Positions 37,000-46,270 are shown, counted from the first letter of the stretch. The stretch is DNA of 64,000 bases from Lysobacter_C viscosus (GCF_046600715.1 NZ_JBJMAV010000001.1:1-64000); one strand, 5' to 3'. Numbers and translations are program-made. Notes: generated from the sequence alone by a model not told the origin.

Positions 37000-37318
37000 G
37001 GTCCGGTCCTGTGGTGGGTGATGGCACCCGGGGGCGGCGCCAGGGCGTCGTCGGGTACCGATGGGGAGGTGATTCCAGCGGGCACAGGCGCCAGGTCGTT
37101 GCCCAGGAAGCTTTCAGTGTCCGCGGCCGATCCACTGCGCGCCGTCCCGGGTACCTCCCACGTGGCAAACGTACGCGGGCGGGTGCATCAATGAAAATCG
37201 ATTTTTTTGACTGTATTGATAGTTATCGACTATCGGGCCAGCCAGCCCGGGGCGACCGGTACCGACAAAGCCCGGTAGCCGCGGAATACAACTCAAGCCG
37301 AATCCGGGTCGCCCACGA
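37000..37318. other. katG upstream region
   Basis: This 319-base gap between mutS and katG has no gene I can support. It contains a distinctly AT-rich patch around 37190-37235, unlike the rest of the region, with the OxyR-like palindrome at its edge. The katG promoter should lie here. Confidence 0.5.
37218..37234 (-). promoter_or_regulatory. OxyR-like operator upstream of katG
   Basis: GATAGT-TATCG-ACTATC is a perfect 6 bp inverted repeat containing ATAG-N7-CTAT, the half-module of the OxyR consensus. It lies 219 bases upstream of the katG ATG at the edge of an AT-rich tract. The second ATAG-N7-CTAT module expected for tetrameric OxyR is not obvious. Confidence 0.5.
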
Positions 37319-39931
37319 TCAGCCCAGCGTCTTCAACCGGTACAGCGCTTCCAGTGCCTGCTTGGGCGTCAGTTCGTCCGGGTCGATGGCCGCCAAAGCG
37401 TCCAGGGCGGCCGACGACGGGGCGAACAGCCCGATCTGCTGCGGGGCATCCAGGGCGGTGGCGGCGAACGACGGTGACGGGGTGGCCCGGCCCTGCTGCT
37501 CCAGTTCGGCCAAACGCCCCCGTGCCTGCGCCACGACGCTGCGCGGCAGGCCGGCCAGGGCGGCGACCTGCAGGCCGAAGCTGCGGTCGGCCGGCCCGTC
37601 CTTGACCGCGTGCATGAACACCAACCGCTCGTTGCCGGCCTGGTCGCGGTGTTCGACCGCGTCCAGGTGCACGTTGGCGATGCCGCTGCCGGGCTGCGCG
37701 AGCGTGGTGAGTTCGAAGTAATGGGTGGCGAACAGCGTGTAGCTGCGGTTGGATCCCGCAAGGTGCCGCGCGCAGGCCTCGGCCAGCGCCAGGCCGTCGT
37801 AGGTGGAGGTCCCACGCCCGATCTCGTCCATCAGCACCAGCGAGGCGTCGGTGGCGTGGTGGAGGATGTAGCTGGTCTCGCTCATCTCGACCATGAAGGT
37901 CGACTGCCCGCGGGCCAGGTCGTCGCCGGCGCCGATCCGGGTCAGGATGCGGTCGATCGGGCCGATCACCGCACGCGCGGCGGGAACGAAACTGCCGATG
38001 TGCGCCAGCAGCACGATCAGCGCGTTCTGGCGCATGTAGGTGCTCTTGCCGCCCATGTTCGGGCCGGTGATCACCAGCATCCTGCGGTCGCCCAGCTCCT
38101 CGGTGTCGCCCAGGCGCAGGTCGTTGGGCTCGAACGGCTCGTCACGCACCGCCTCCACGACCGGGTGGCGGCCGCGCTCGATGCACAGGCCCGCGTGGTC
38201 GGACAGCTCGGGACGCGACCAGTCCAGTGCCTGCGCGCGGTCGGCGAAAGCGGCGAGCACGTCCAGTTCGGCCAGCGCCCCGGCGCAGCGCTTTAGCGGT
38301 TCCAGCTGCACGTTGAGTTCATCCAGCAGCTGCTCGTACAGCAACCGCTCGCGGGCCAGGCTGCGCTCGCGCGCGGACAGCACCTTGTCCTCGAACGCCT
38401 TCAGCTCCTCGGTGATGTATCGCTCGGCGTTGGCCAGGGTCTGGCGGCGGGTGTAGTGCGTGGGTGCCTTGCCCGCCTGGGCCTTGCTGACCTCCAGGTA
38501 GTAGCCGTGCACGCGGTTGTAGCCGACCTTGAGCGTGGGGATGCCGCTGGCCTCGCGCTCGCGTGCTTCCAGGTCGACCAGGAACCGGTCGGCGGTGGTC
38601 GAGAGCGTGCGCAACTCGTCGAGTTCGGCGTCGTACCCGTCGGCGAAGACGCCGCCGTCGCGTGCCAGCACCGGCGGCTGTTCGACCAGCGCGGACCGCA
38701 GCAAGTTCGCCTGCGCATCGTGTTCGCCCAGTTCGGCGGACAACGCGTGCAGGCGCGGCGCGTCCAGTCGCGCGAGTACGTCCCGGACCGCGGGTAACAG
38801 GCCGAGCCCGTCGCGCAGGGTGGACAGGTCGCGTGGCCGCGCGCTGCGCAGGGCGATGCGCGAGAGGATGCGCTCCAGGTCGCCGACGGCGCGGAAGTGC
38901 TCGCGCAGATCGGCGTCGGTCCCGGAGTCGATCAGCGTAGCCACGGCCTGGTGCCGGCGGCGCAGGGTGGGGTGGTCGCGCAGCGGTCGGTGCAGCCAGC
39001 GGCGCAGCAGGCGCCCGCCCATGGGCGTGATGCTGGCATCCAGTACCCCCAGCAGCGTGTGGCGGGCGTCGCCGTCGACACGGCTGTCCAGTTCAAGGTG
39101 GCGACGGGTGGCGGCATTCATGGCGATGGCGCCGTCGCCCGATTCCACCGCAATCGAGGTCAGGTGTGGCAGGCGCTGCTTCTGGGTCTCCTCGACATAG
39201 CCCAGCAGGGCGGCGGCGGCGGCAACGGCCTGCGGCCGGTCGTCGATCCCGAAGCCGGAGAGGTCATGGAGGTTGAAGAACCTGAGCAGCTGGCGGCGGC
39301 CGCCGTCGGCGTCGAACAGCCAGGGCGCACGGCGACGCATGCCGGTGCGTGCGGTGAGAAAGGCCGGCCAGCCGTCCTCGTCCGGCACAAGCGTTTCGGC
39401 CGGTTCCAGCCGGGCCAGCTCGGCTTCCAGCGCGTCCTCGCTCGCGACCTCGTTGACCAGGAAGCGACCCCCGGCGAGGTCGGCCCACGCGATGCCGTAG
39501 CCCGCCTTTCCGCGCGCGACCGCCAGCAGCAGGGTGTCGCGCCGCTCGTGGAGCAGGGCTTCATCGGTGACGGTGCCCGGCGTGACGATGCGCACCACCT
39601 TGCGCTCGACCAGGCCCTTGCTCGCGGCCGGGTCGCCGATCTGCTCGCAGATCGCCACCGACTCGCCCAGCGCGACCAGCCGCGCCAGATAGCCCTCCGC
39701 GGCGTGGTGCGGGACCCCGGCCATCGGGATCGGCGCGCCCGCCGAACTCCCGCGCTGGGTCAGGGTGATGTCCAGCAGCCGCGCGGCCTTGCGCGCGTCG
39801 TCGAAGAAGAGCTCGTAGAAGTCACCCATCCGGAAGAACAGCAGCACGTCCGGGTGCTCCGCCTTGGCGGCGAAGAACTGCTTCATGAGCGGGGTGTGTT
39901 CGGGCGTCTTCTCGGCGCTCTTGTCGGGCAT
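37319..39931 (-). CDS. mutS: DNA mismatch repair protein MutS
   Basis: The 870-residue protein has the mismatch-probing F-x-E motif (F38, E40 in RMGDFYELFF), Walker A TGPNMGGKST near 620, Walker B LVLMDEIGRGTS and the ATP-signalling THYFELT segment. The C-terminus carries the short ELTPKQALEALYRLK tetramerisation-like end. The ATG at 39931 gives MPDKSAEKTPEHTPLMKQF, the family start; upstream in-frame sequence is not conserved. It is divergent from arsR. Confidence 0.98.
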   Translation of the reverse strand: MPDKSAEKTPEHTPLMKQFFAAKAEHPDVLLFFRMGDFYELFFDDARKAARLLDITLTQRGSSAGAPIPMAGVPHHAAEGYLARLVALGESVAICEQIGDPAASKGLVERKVVRIVTPGTVTDEALLHERRDTLLLAVARGKAGYGIAWADLAGGRFLVNEVASEDALEAELARLEPAETLVPDEDGWPAFLTARTGMRRRAPWLFDADGGRRQLLRFFNLHDLSGFGIDDRPQAVAAAAALLGYVEETQKQRLPHLTSIAVESGDGAIAMNAATRRHLELDSRVDGDARHTLLGVLDASITPMGGRLLRRWLHRPLRDHPTLRRRHQAVATLIDSGTDADLREHFRAVGDLERILSRIALRSARPRDLSTLRDGLGLLPAVRDVLARLDAPRLHALSAELGEHDAQANLLRSALVEQPPVLARDGGVFADGYDAELDELRTLSTTADRFLVDLEAREREASGIPTLKVGYNRVHGYYLEVSKAQAGKAPTHYTRRQTLANAERYITEELKAFEDKVLSARERSLARERLLYEQLLDELNVQLEPLKRCAGALAELDVLAAFADRAQALDWSRPELSDHAGLCIERGRHPVVEAVRDEPFEPNDLRLGDTEELGDRRMLVITGPNMGGKSTYMRQNALIVLLAHIGSFVPAARAVIGPIDRILTRIGAGDDLARGQSTFMVEMSETSYILHHATDASLVLMDEIGRGTSTYDGLALAEACARHLAGSNRSYTLFATHYFELTTLAQPGSGIANVHLDAVEHRDQAGNERLVFMHAVKDGPADRSFGLQVAALAGLPRSVVAQARGRLAELEQQGRATPSPSFAATALDAPQQIGLFAPSSAALDALAAIDPDELTPKQALEALYRLKTLG

Positions 39932-40041
39932 GGACTGGCTGTCGGTTGCGGTCGTCGCGGCGGCGCCGGGCGGCCGACGATTGTAGCGGCCGCGCCCGAC
40001 CTCCCCGACGTCCGGGGCCCGCACGCACCGGGGGCGCCGAC

Positions 40042-40071
40042 TTCAATTTGAAACAATGGTTCCAGTATGAT
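40042..40071 (+). promoter_or_regulatory. arsR promoter and possible ArsR operator
   Basis: TTCAAT and TATGAT are separated by 18 bases just upstream of the arsR ATG. Between them lies TTGAAAC-AATG-GTTCCAG, an imperfect inverted repeat placed where an autoregulatory ArsR operator would block RNA polymerase. The ATG follows six bases after the -10, so no long leader exists. Confidence 0.5.
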
Positions 40072-40077
40072 CGAATC

Positions 40078-40434
40078 ATGGAGACCCGACACGCGCTCGA
40101 TGCACTCACCGGCCTGGCCCAGAAGAGCCGCCTGGCGCTGTTTCGCGAACTGGTCCAGCGGGGCCCCGCCGGCGCCACGCCGGGCGAGCTTGCCGAGACC
40201 GTGGGAATCGCACCCACCACGCTTTCGTTCCACCTGAAGACGCTGCTGCAGGCCGGTCTGGTCCATGCCGAGCAGCAGGGCCGCAGCATCACCTATCGCG
40301 CCGACTTCAAGGCCATGCAGGGCCTGGTCGAGTACCTGACCGACAACTGCTGCGCCGGTGATGCCAGCCAGTGCGCGCCGGTGCGCGCGCCCGCAAGCAC
40401 CCCAGTCCGCCCGGCAGTCCGCAAGCGCGCCTGA
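40078..40434 (+). CDS. arsR: ArsR-family arsenic-responsive repressor
   Basis: The 118-residue winged-helix repressor has the ArsR DNA-recognition segment GIAPTTLSFHLKTLLQAGLV (about 43-62). Cysteines C91, C92 and C99 in LTDNCCAGDASQC form a C-terminal metalloid-binding cluster, different from the CVC site of E. coli ArsR. It is expected to repress the operon until trivalent arsenic binds. The ATG at 40078 begins METRHALDAL and matches the family start. It is followed 26 bases later by the GAPDH gene and then arsJ. Confidence 0.9.
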   Translation: METRHALDALTGLAQKSRLALFRELVQRGPAGATPGELAETVGIAPTTLSFHLKTLLQAGLVHAEQQGRSITYRADFKAMQGLVEYLTDNCCAGDASQCAPVRAPASTPVRPAVRKRA

Positions 40435-40460
40435 TCCGCTATCCAGTTACGGAGCCCCGC

Positions 40461-41480
40461 ATGACCCTCAAGATCGGTATCAACGGTTTCGGACGCATGG
40501 GCCGGCTGGCGCTGCGGGCGGCGTTGCAGCGCGACGACCTGTCCGCGCTCGAGTTCCTCCAGGTCAACGACCCCGCCGGCGATGCGGCGACGTTCGCCCA
40601 CCTGCTGAACTTCGATTCGGTGCACGGCCGTTCCGGCCTGGGTGCGCGCGCCGACGGCGACGCGCTGGTGGTCGGGCCGCGCCGCATTGCGATGACCCGC
40701 AACACTGCGATTGCCGACACCGACTGGTCGGGCTGCGACGTGGTGATCGAAGCATCCGGCCTCTATCGCACCAAGGACGCACTGCAGTCGTATCTGGACC
40801 AGGGCGTCGGCCGCGTGGTGGTCACCGCGCCGGTCAAGCAGGCCGGCGTTCTTGACGTGGTGGTGGGCGTCAACGACGACCGCTTCGACCCGGCCGTGCA
40901 CCGGATCGTCACCGCCGCCTCGTGCACCACCAATTGCCTGGCGCCGCTGGTCAAGGTGCTGCATGAGGGCCTGGGCATCCGCCACGGCAGCCTGACCACG
41001 ATCCACTCGCTGACCAATACCCAGACCATCATCGATGCGGCTCACAAAGACCTGCGACGCGCGCGCGCCTGCGCTGAGAGCCTGATCCCGACGTCCACGG
41101 GCTCGGCCACGGCCATCGCCGAGATCTTCCCCGGCCTGCGCGGGCGGCTGGACGGCATCGCGGTGCGCGTGCCGCTTGCGAATGCATCGCTGACCGATGC
41201 GGTGTTCGAGGTCGAGCGTGCCACCACCGTCGAAGAGGTCAACGCGCTGTTCAAGGCCGCATCGGCGGGTGCACTTGCCGGCATTCTCGGCTACGAGGAG
41301 CGGCCGCTGGTGTCGGTCGACTACCGCACCGACCCGCGCTCGGCGGTCGTCGATGCCGGCTGCACGCGCGTCATCAACGGCACCCAGGTCAAGGTCTTCG
41401 CCTGGTACGACAACGAGTGGGGCTACGTGAACCGCACCGTAGAGCTGGCCTTGAAGGTCGGCTCCGCTCCGCGGCACTGA
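40461..41480 (+). CDS. ars-operon glyceraldehyde-3-phosphate dehydrogenase
   Basis: This 339-residue GAPDH has the NAD-binding start KIGINGFGRMGRLALRA, the catalytic C155 in ASCTTNC, and the C-terminal WYDNEWGYVNR. Placed between arsR and arsJ, it is expected to use arsenate in place of phosphate and make the unstable 1-arseno-3-phosphoglycerate, which ArsJ then exports; this scheme is known from the Pseudomonas aeruginosa arsR-gapdh-arsJ operon. ACGGAG lies five bases before the ATG. Whether it also serves glycolysis depends on whether another gap gene exists outside the window. Confidence 0.92.
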   Translation: MTLKIGINGFGRMGRLALRAALQRDDLSALEFLQVNDPAGDAATFAHLLNFDSVHGRSGLGARADGDALVVGPRRIAMTRNTAIADTDWSGCDVVIEASGLYRTKDALQSYLDQGVGRVVVTAPVKQAGVLDVVVGVNDDRFDPAVHRIVTAASCTTNCLAPLVKVLHEGLGIRHGSLTTIHSLTNTQTIIDAAHKDLRRARACAESLIPTSTGSATAIAEIFPGLRGRLDGIAVRVPLANASLTDAVFEVERATTVEEVNALFKAASAGALAGILGYEERPLVSVDYRTDPRSAVVDAGCTRVINGTQVKVFAWYDNEWGYVNRTVELALKVGSAPRH

Positions 41481-41499
41481 TGGCCTGGGACCGGCCCGC

Positions 41500-42729
41500 A
41501 TGAGCAATCACGCCGCGTGGCGCCAGTACGCCATCGTCACCGGCAACTACTGGGCGTTCACCCTGACCGACGGGGCGCTGCGGATGCTGGTGGTGCTGCA
41601 TTTCCACCAGTTGGGCTACGGCGCGCTGCAGATCGCGCTGCTGTTCCTGTTCTACGAGGTGTTCGGCGTTGTCACCAACCTGGTCGGCGGCTGGCTGGGC
41701 GCGCGCATCGGCCTGAATCGCACCATGAACATCGGGCTCGCCTTGCAGGTGGTGGCGCTGGCCATGCTGGCCGTGCCCGCCGCGTGGCTGGTGGTGCCAT
41801 GGGTGATGGCGGCGCAGGCGTTGTCGGGCATCGCCAAGGACCTCAACAAGATGAGTGCCAAGAGCACCATCAAGCTGCTGGTGTCCGACGGGGGGCAGGG
41901 CAGGCTCTACCGCTGGATTGCGGCATTGACCGGCTCGAAGAACGCACTCAAGGGCGTGGGCTTCTTCCTGGGCGGCGCGCTGCTGGCGCTGCTCGGCTTC
42001 CGTGGGTCGGTAGTGGTCCTGGCCGGGGCGCTGGCGCTGGTGTGGCTGGGCAGCCTGGCCTGGTTGCACCGGGGCCTCGGGCGCGCCAGTGGCAAGCCCC
42101 GGTTCCGCGAGGTTTTGTCGAGCAGTCGCGCCATCAACGTGCTGTCGGCCGCCCGGCTGTTCCTGTTCGGCGCGCGCGACGTGTGGTTCGTGGTCGCGTT
42201 GCCGGTGTTCCTGTCCAGCGTGCTGGGCTGGGACCACTGGCGCGTCGGCGGATTCCTCGCCGCGTGGGTGATCGGCTATGGCGTGGTGCAGGCGCTGGCC
42301 CCGGGCTTCGTACGCGGAGCGCGGGGCCGGCAACCTGGGCGTGGAGTCGCGTTCGCGTGGGCGGCAGCGCTGTCGGTGGTGCCGGCGCTCATTGCCCTGG
42401 GCCTGTCGGCCGGAATGCAGGCGCAGGCCGTGCTGCTACTCGGCCTGGGGGTGTTCGGCGTGCTGTTTGCGGCGAACTCGGCCCTGCACAGTTACCTGAT
42501 CGTCAGCCATGCCCGCGAGGACGGGGTATCGCTCGATGTCGGGTTCTACTACATGGCCAACGCAATGGGGCGGTTGGTGGGCACCCTGCTGTCGGGCTGG
42601 GTGTACCAGCGCAGTGGCCTGGTGGCGTGCCTGTGGGTGTCCGGAGCGTTCGTGGCGGTTGCAGCCCTGCTCGCCCTGTGGCTCCCCGCCGCCCACGAGG
42701 GCCCCGCCCCCGACGCGCCCCCACGCTGA
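41500..42729 (+). CDS. arsJ: ArsJ organoarsenical (1-arseno-3-phosphoglycerate) efflux MFS permease
   Basis: This 409-residue major facilitator protein has about twelve transmembrane segments. The N-terminus (YAIVTGNYWAFTLTDGALRM) and IAKDLNKMSAKSTIKLLV are characteristic of ArsJ rather than of drug-efflux MFS members. It exports the arsenylated glycolytic intermediate made by the adjacent GAPDH, which then hydrolyses outside. It starts 19 bases after the GAPDH stop and ends the operon. No arsC, arsB or acr3 gene is in the window. Confidence 0.9.
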   Translation: MSNHAAWRQYAIVTGNYWAFTLTDGALRMLVVLHFHQLGYGALQIALLFLFYEVFGVVTNLVGGWLGARIGLNRTMNIGLALQVVALAMLAVPAAWLVVPWVMAAQALSGIAKDLNKMSAKSTIKLLVSDGGQGRLYRWIAALTGSKNALKGVGFFLGGALLALLGFRGSVVVLAGALALVWLGSLAWLHRGLGRASGKPRFREVLSSSRAINVLSAARLFLFGARDVWFVVALPVFLSSVLGWDHWRVGGFLAAWVIGYGVVQALAPGFVRGARGRQPGRGVAFAWAAALSVVPALIALGLSAGMQAQAVLLLGLGVFGVLFAANSALHSYLIVSHAREDGVSLDVGFYYMANAMGRLVGTLLSGWVYQRSGLVACLWVSGAFVAVAALLALWLPAAHEGPAPDAPPR

Positions 42730-42974
42730 AGCGCTGCCGCGTTTCGAGCCCCTGCAGGGACACGCGCGTGGCCCTGCTGCGATGCGTCATGACTGCGTGC
42801 GGCAACGTGCTAGCGTCAGCGCGCCCGTCCCTGATGGACGTGCGCCGACGACAGCCTTCCGTGGCTGGCGGCTTGGCGTGATCGGGAACGGGCTTGGGGT
42901 ACGTCGGCGTCGGATTCGCCGGAAATCTAGCGGCCACCCGCAATGGGAGCCGCATCAGCCAGGGGAGAGTCAAG

Positions 42975-45560
42975 ATGGGTCTGGGCAAGCCGCACCGCCG
43001 CATGCTGGTCGTAGCCGTCGCCGCCGCGTTGGGCACGATGATCGCGGCACCGTTGTACGCACAGGAGGCGGCCAACGCCGCGGCCCCGGCCAGCCCGGAG
43101 GACGAGGAAGCCACCACCCTGGATCGCATCACCGTCACCGCGCAGAAGCGCGAGGAAGCGTTGCAGGACGTGCCGATCTCGATCACCGCGCTGCCCGAGC
43201 AGCTGCTGCTCGATACCGGTGTCCGCGACGTCAAGGACCTGCAGGTGCTGGTGCCGGGCCTCACCGTGACCAGCACCCAGAGCGAGGCCCAGACCACGGC
43301 ACGCATCCGTGGCGTCGGCACCGTGGGTGACAACGCGGGCCTGGAGTCCTCGGTGGGCGTGGTGATTGACGGCGTGTACCGGCCCCGCAACGGCGTGGGC
43401 TTCGGCGACCTGGGCGAGATCGAGCGGATCGAGGTGCTCAAGGGTCCGCAGGGCACCGTGTTCGGCAAGAACACCTCGGCCGGCGTGATCAACGTGATCA
43501 CCAAGCGGCCCGACTACACCACCCGAGTGGAGGGTGAGCTCACCGTCGGCAACTACAACGCCCTGGGCGTGGCCGGCTCGCTCAACGCTCCCATCGGTGA
43601 CAACGCGGCGTTCCGCCTCTACGCCGCCAAGCGCAAGCGTGACGGGTTCATGGACGTGCGCACCGGTGGCGGCCCTCGCCGCGAGGACGAGGACTACGAC
43701 CAGAACTTCCATTCTCTGCGCGGCCAGTTGCTGCTGGAGCCCACCGACACCCTGGACATCAACTTCATCGCCGATTACACCAGCCGCGAGGAGAACTGCT
43801 GCACTGGCGTCACCGTGGTGCGCGGTGGCACGGCGGCGATCATCGATGCGCTGTCGCCGGACGAGGGCGTCGCCCCGGTCGCCGATCCCTTTGCCCGGGT
43901 GGCCTGGAGCAACCGGAGCACCGCCCAGGACATCAAGGACAAGGGCATCTCGATGGAGACCAACTGGATCTCGCCGTGGTTCGGCGATGCGGTCCTGACC
44001 TCGGTTTCCGCCTATCGCGAGTGGGAGTCGATCAACGGCCTGGACTTCGACTTCAGCAGCGCCGACCTGTTGTTCCGCAACGGCGAGCGCGACGAGTCAT
44101 TGACCGCGTTCGAAACCACCACCCAGGAGTTCCGCCTGACGGGCGCGACCGACACCATCGACTGGATGGTGGGCGCGTTCTATTCCGACGAGGACCTCAA
44201 CCGCAACGAGACCTACCGCATCGGCGGGGCGTACGAACCATATCTCTCGATCGCGCTGCTGTCGCTGGTCAACCCCGCGCTGGGGCAGCGACCCGACGCG
44301 CCGCTGTTCCTCGCCGACGCGACCGGACGGGCGCCCGGCACCGTGTTCGCCGGCTTTGCCGCAGACGACACCTACCGGCAGAACGCCAAGAGCCTGGCGT
44401 TCTTCACCAACAACACCTGGCATGCCACCGACGCGCTCGACCTGACCCTCGGCCTGCGCTACACCAGCGAGGACAAGTCGCTCGACTCGGCCTACACCAA
44501 CCCCAATGGGAGCCCGGGCTGCGCGGCGATGCTGTCGCCCGCCGGCCAGGCCCGCATCGCGCAGGCGCTGATCTCCCGCGGGGTTCCGGTGCAGGCGCTG
44601 CCGAGCGTGATCCCGCAGGTCATCGGCTTCGGCTGCCTGCCCTGGGCCAACCCGCTGCACAACGGCCGCGCCACCCGCCAGGAGCGCGATGAGAAGGAGT
44701 GGTCCGGCACGGTCAAGGCGGCCTACCGCTGGAACGACACCTGGATGACCTATGCCTCCGCCGCCCGCGGCTACAAGGCCGGCGGTTTCAACCTGGACCG
44801 CGTGCAGTCAAACACCGGCCTGTCCAGCGGTACCGCCGGCATCGTGCCGGTCGCCGACACCTCCTTCCCGGGCGAGTTCGTCAACAGCTTCGAACTGGGT
44901 GCCAAGACCACGTGGGCCGGCGGTAACCTGCTCGTCAACGCCACCCTTTTCCACCAGACCTACGAGGACTTCCAGCTCAACAGCTTCCTGGGCACCAGCT
45001 TCGTGGTGCGGTCCATCCCGGAAGTGGTCTCGCAGGGCGTCGATGCCGAGGTGATGTGGAGCACCGGTTTCGACGGCCTCTCGTTCCAGGGTGGCGTGAC
45101 CTATGCCGACACCCGCTACGGCGACGAGATACCGGGCGCGGACTTCGTCGCCCCCGCCGGTGCGCTCTACAAGCTGCCGGGTAGCCGGGTGAGCTTCGCG
45201 CCGCTCTGGTCGACCTCAGGTGCGCTGACCTACGAGTGGCGCTTCGGCAATGACCTTGTCGGGCGCTTCAACCTTGGCGCCAAGTACATGTCCGAGTTCA
45301 ACACCGGTTCGGACCTGGACGTGGAGAAGGTCCAGGAGGCGTACACGGTGGTCAACGCGCGGCTCGGCTTTGGTGCCCGCGACCGCAGCTGGATGGTCGA
45401 GCTGTGGGGGCAGAACATCACCGACGAGGAATACTTCCAGGTCGGTTTCGACGCCCCGCTGCAGAACGTCTCGCCCGTCCCCGGCCACCCGTTCAACTCC
45501 TACAACGCCTTCCCGGGGGCGCCCGCCACCTACGGCGTGACGTTGCGCGTGGCGTACTGA
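42975..45560 (+). CDS. TonB-dependent outer membrane receptor
   Basis: The 861-residue protein has a signal peptide ending APLYAQE, a TonB-box-like ATTLDRITVTAQKREE, and a plug domain (QDVPISITALPEQLLLDTGV, RIRGVGTVGDNAG, VIDGVYRPRNGVGFGDL, ERIEVLKGPQGTVFGKNTSAG). A beta-barrel follows and ends in the aromatic residue expected at the C-terminus (LRVAY). It imports an unknown substrate across the outer membrane with TonB energy; the plug type is that of receptors abundant in xanthomonads, sphingomonads and caulobacters. It is a lone gene; the 245 bases upstream show only GGGGAGAG near the ATG, with no Fur box that I can see. Confidence 0.9.
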   Translation: MGLGKPHRRMLVVAVAAALGTMIAAPLYAQEAANAAAPASPEDEEATTLDRITVTAQKREEALQDVPISITALPEQLLLDTGVRDVKDLQVLVPGLTVTSTQSEAQTTARIRGVGTVGDNAGLESSVGVVIDGVYRPRNGVGFGDLGEIERIEVLKGPQGTVFGKNTSAGVINVITKRPDYTTRVEGELTVGNYNALGVAGSLNAPIGDNAAFRLYAAKRKRDGFMDVRTGGGPRREDEDYDQNFHSLRGQLLLEPTDTLDINFIADYTSREENCCTGVTVVRGGTAAIIDALSPDEGVAPVADPFARVAWSNRSTAQDIKDKGISMETNWISPWFGDAVLTSVSAYREWESINGLDFDFSSADLLFRNGERDESLTAFETTTQEFRLTGATDTIDWMVGAFYSDEDLNRNETYRIGGAYEPYLSIALLSLVNPALGQRPDAPLFLADATGRAPGTVFAGFAADDTYRQNAKSLAFFTNNTWHATDALDLTLGLRYTSEDKSLDSAYTNPNGSPGCAAMLSPAGQARIAQALISRGVPVQALPSVIPQVIGFGCLPWANPLHNGRATRQERDEKEWSGTVKAAYRWNDTWMTYASAARGYKAGGFNLDRVQSNTGLSSGTAGIVPVADTSFPGEFVNSFELGAKTTWAGGNLLVNATLFHQTYEDFQLNSFLGTSFVVRSIPEVVSQGVDAEVMWSTGFDGLSFQGGVTYADTRYGDEIPGADFVAPAGALYKLPGSRVSFAPLWSTSGALTYEWRFGNDLVGRFNLGAKYMSEFNTGSDLDVEKVQEAYTVVNARLGFGARDRSWMVELWGQNITDEEYFQVGFDAPLQNVSPVPGHPFNSYNAFPGAPATYGVTLRVAY

Positions 45561-45657
45561 GCAGGCCGGGGCAGGCCGGGTAAGCCCGGCCCGGGTCCGA
45601 CCTCCGCCGGGAAGGCTCCCGAACCGAGGTGGGCTCGCTCCAGGGCTGGACCATGGC

Positions 45658-45687
45658 AAGCGCCCGACCGGAAACGGCCGGGCGCTT
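45658..45687 (+). terminator. hairpin between TonB receptor and pncC
   Basis: AAGCGCCCGACCG-GAAA-CGGCCGGGCGCTT pairs over 13 positions with one mismatch. It lacks a T-run and abuts the -10 of the next gene, so it may act as terminator, as promoter-proximal structure, or both. Confidence 0.5.
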
Positions 45688-45690
45688 CGC

Positions 45691-45696
45691 TATAGT
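45691..45696 (+). promoter_or_regulatory. -10-like TATAGT before pncC
   Basis: TATAGT in the context GCTATAGTGCGG ends 7 bases before the pncC ATG with no Shine-Dalgarno in between, again pointing to a leaderless transcript. Confidence 0.45.
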
Positions 45697-45703
45697 GCGG
45701 TGC

Positions 45704-46204
45704 ATGAGCAACGACGTATCCGACAGCGCGCTGCAGGCGCAGGCCGAGCGTGTCGCCACGGCGGCCCTCCAGCACCACCAGCGGCTGGTCACCGCCGAGA
45801 GCTGCACGGCCGGCTGGATCGCCAAGACCCTGACCGACGTGGCCGGCTCCTCGGGCTGGTTCGATTGCGGCATGGCGGCCTACAGCTACGAGGCCAAGCA
45901 GGCCATGCTGGGGGTCAGTCCGCACACCCTCGAGGAGCATGGTGCGGTCAGCCGTGAAACCGCGATCGAGATGGTGTCCGGGGCGCTGGTGCACTCGGGC
46001 GCGACGATCGCCGTGGCCGTCACCGGCATCGCGGGGCCGGGCGGCGGGACCGACGACAAGCCGGTCGGGACTGTCTGGATCGCGTGGAAGCGCCGCGGCG
46101 GATATCCCACGGCCCTCGTGTTCCATTTCGACGGGGACCGCGAGGCGATCCGACGCCAGACCGTCGCTGCCGCGCTGCACGGGCTCGTCGAGCTGATGGG
46201 CTGA
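45704..46204 (+). CDS. pncC: CinA C-terminal-type nicotinamide-nucleotide amidohydrolase
   Basis: The 166-residue protein is a stand-alone CinA C-terminal domain: LVTAESCTAGWIAKTLTDV, YSYEAKQAMLGV, VSRETAIEMVSGAL and VAVTGIAGPGGGTDDKPVGT, all typical. It deamidates nicotinamide mononucleotide to nicotinic acid mononucleotide, recycling NAD breakdown products released for instance by DNA ligase. It sits directly upstream of lexA-recA, as is common in proteobacteria. The ATG at 45704 is the family start; the frame is open further up without similarity. Confidence 0.92.
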   Translation: MSNDVSDSALQAQAERVATAALQHHQRLVTAESCTAGWIAKTLTDVAGSSGWFDCGMAAYSYEAKQAMLGVSPHTLEEHGAVSRETAIEMVSGALVHSGATIAVAVTGIAGPGGGTDDKPVGTVWIAWKRRGGYPTALVFHFDGDREAIRRQTVAAALHGLVELMG

Positions 46205-46252
46205 CACGCCCTGGGAAGGCGCGGTATCGGGGTTGCAATCCGTGGCGGGCTG

Positions 46253-46268
46253 TTAGTAGTATTGCTAC
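46253..46268 (+). promoter_or_regulatory. LexA operator overlapping the lexA -10
   Basis: TTAGTAGTATTGCTAC matches the xanthomonad/Xylella LexA motif TTAG-N6-TACTA with one difference (TGCTA). It ends two bases before the lexA ATG at 46271, and the TAGTAT inside it (46257-46262) could be the -10. Binding would directly cover the promoter, giving autoregulation. Confidence 0.75.
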
Positions 46269-46270
46269 CA

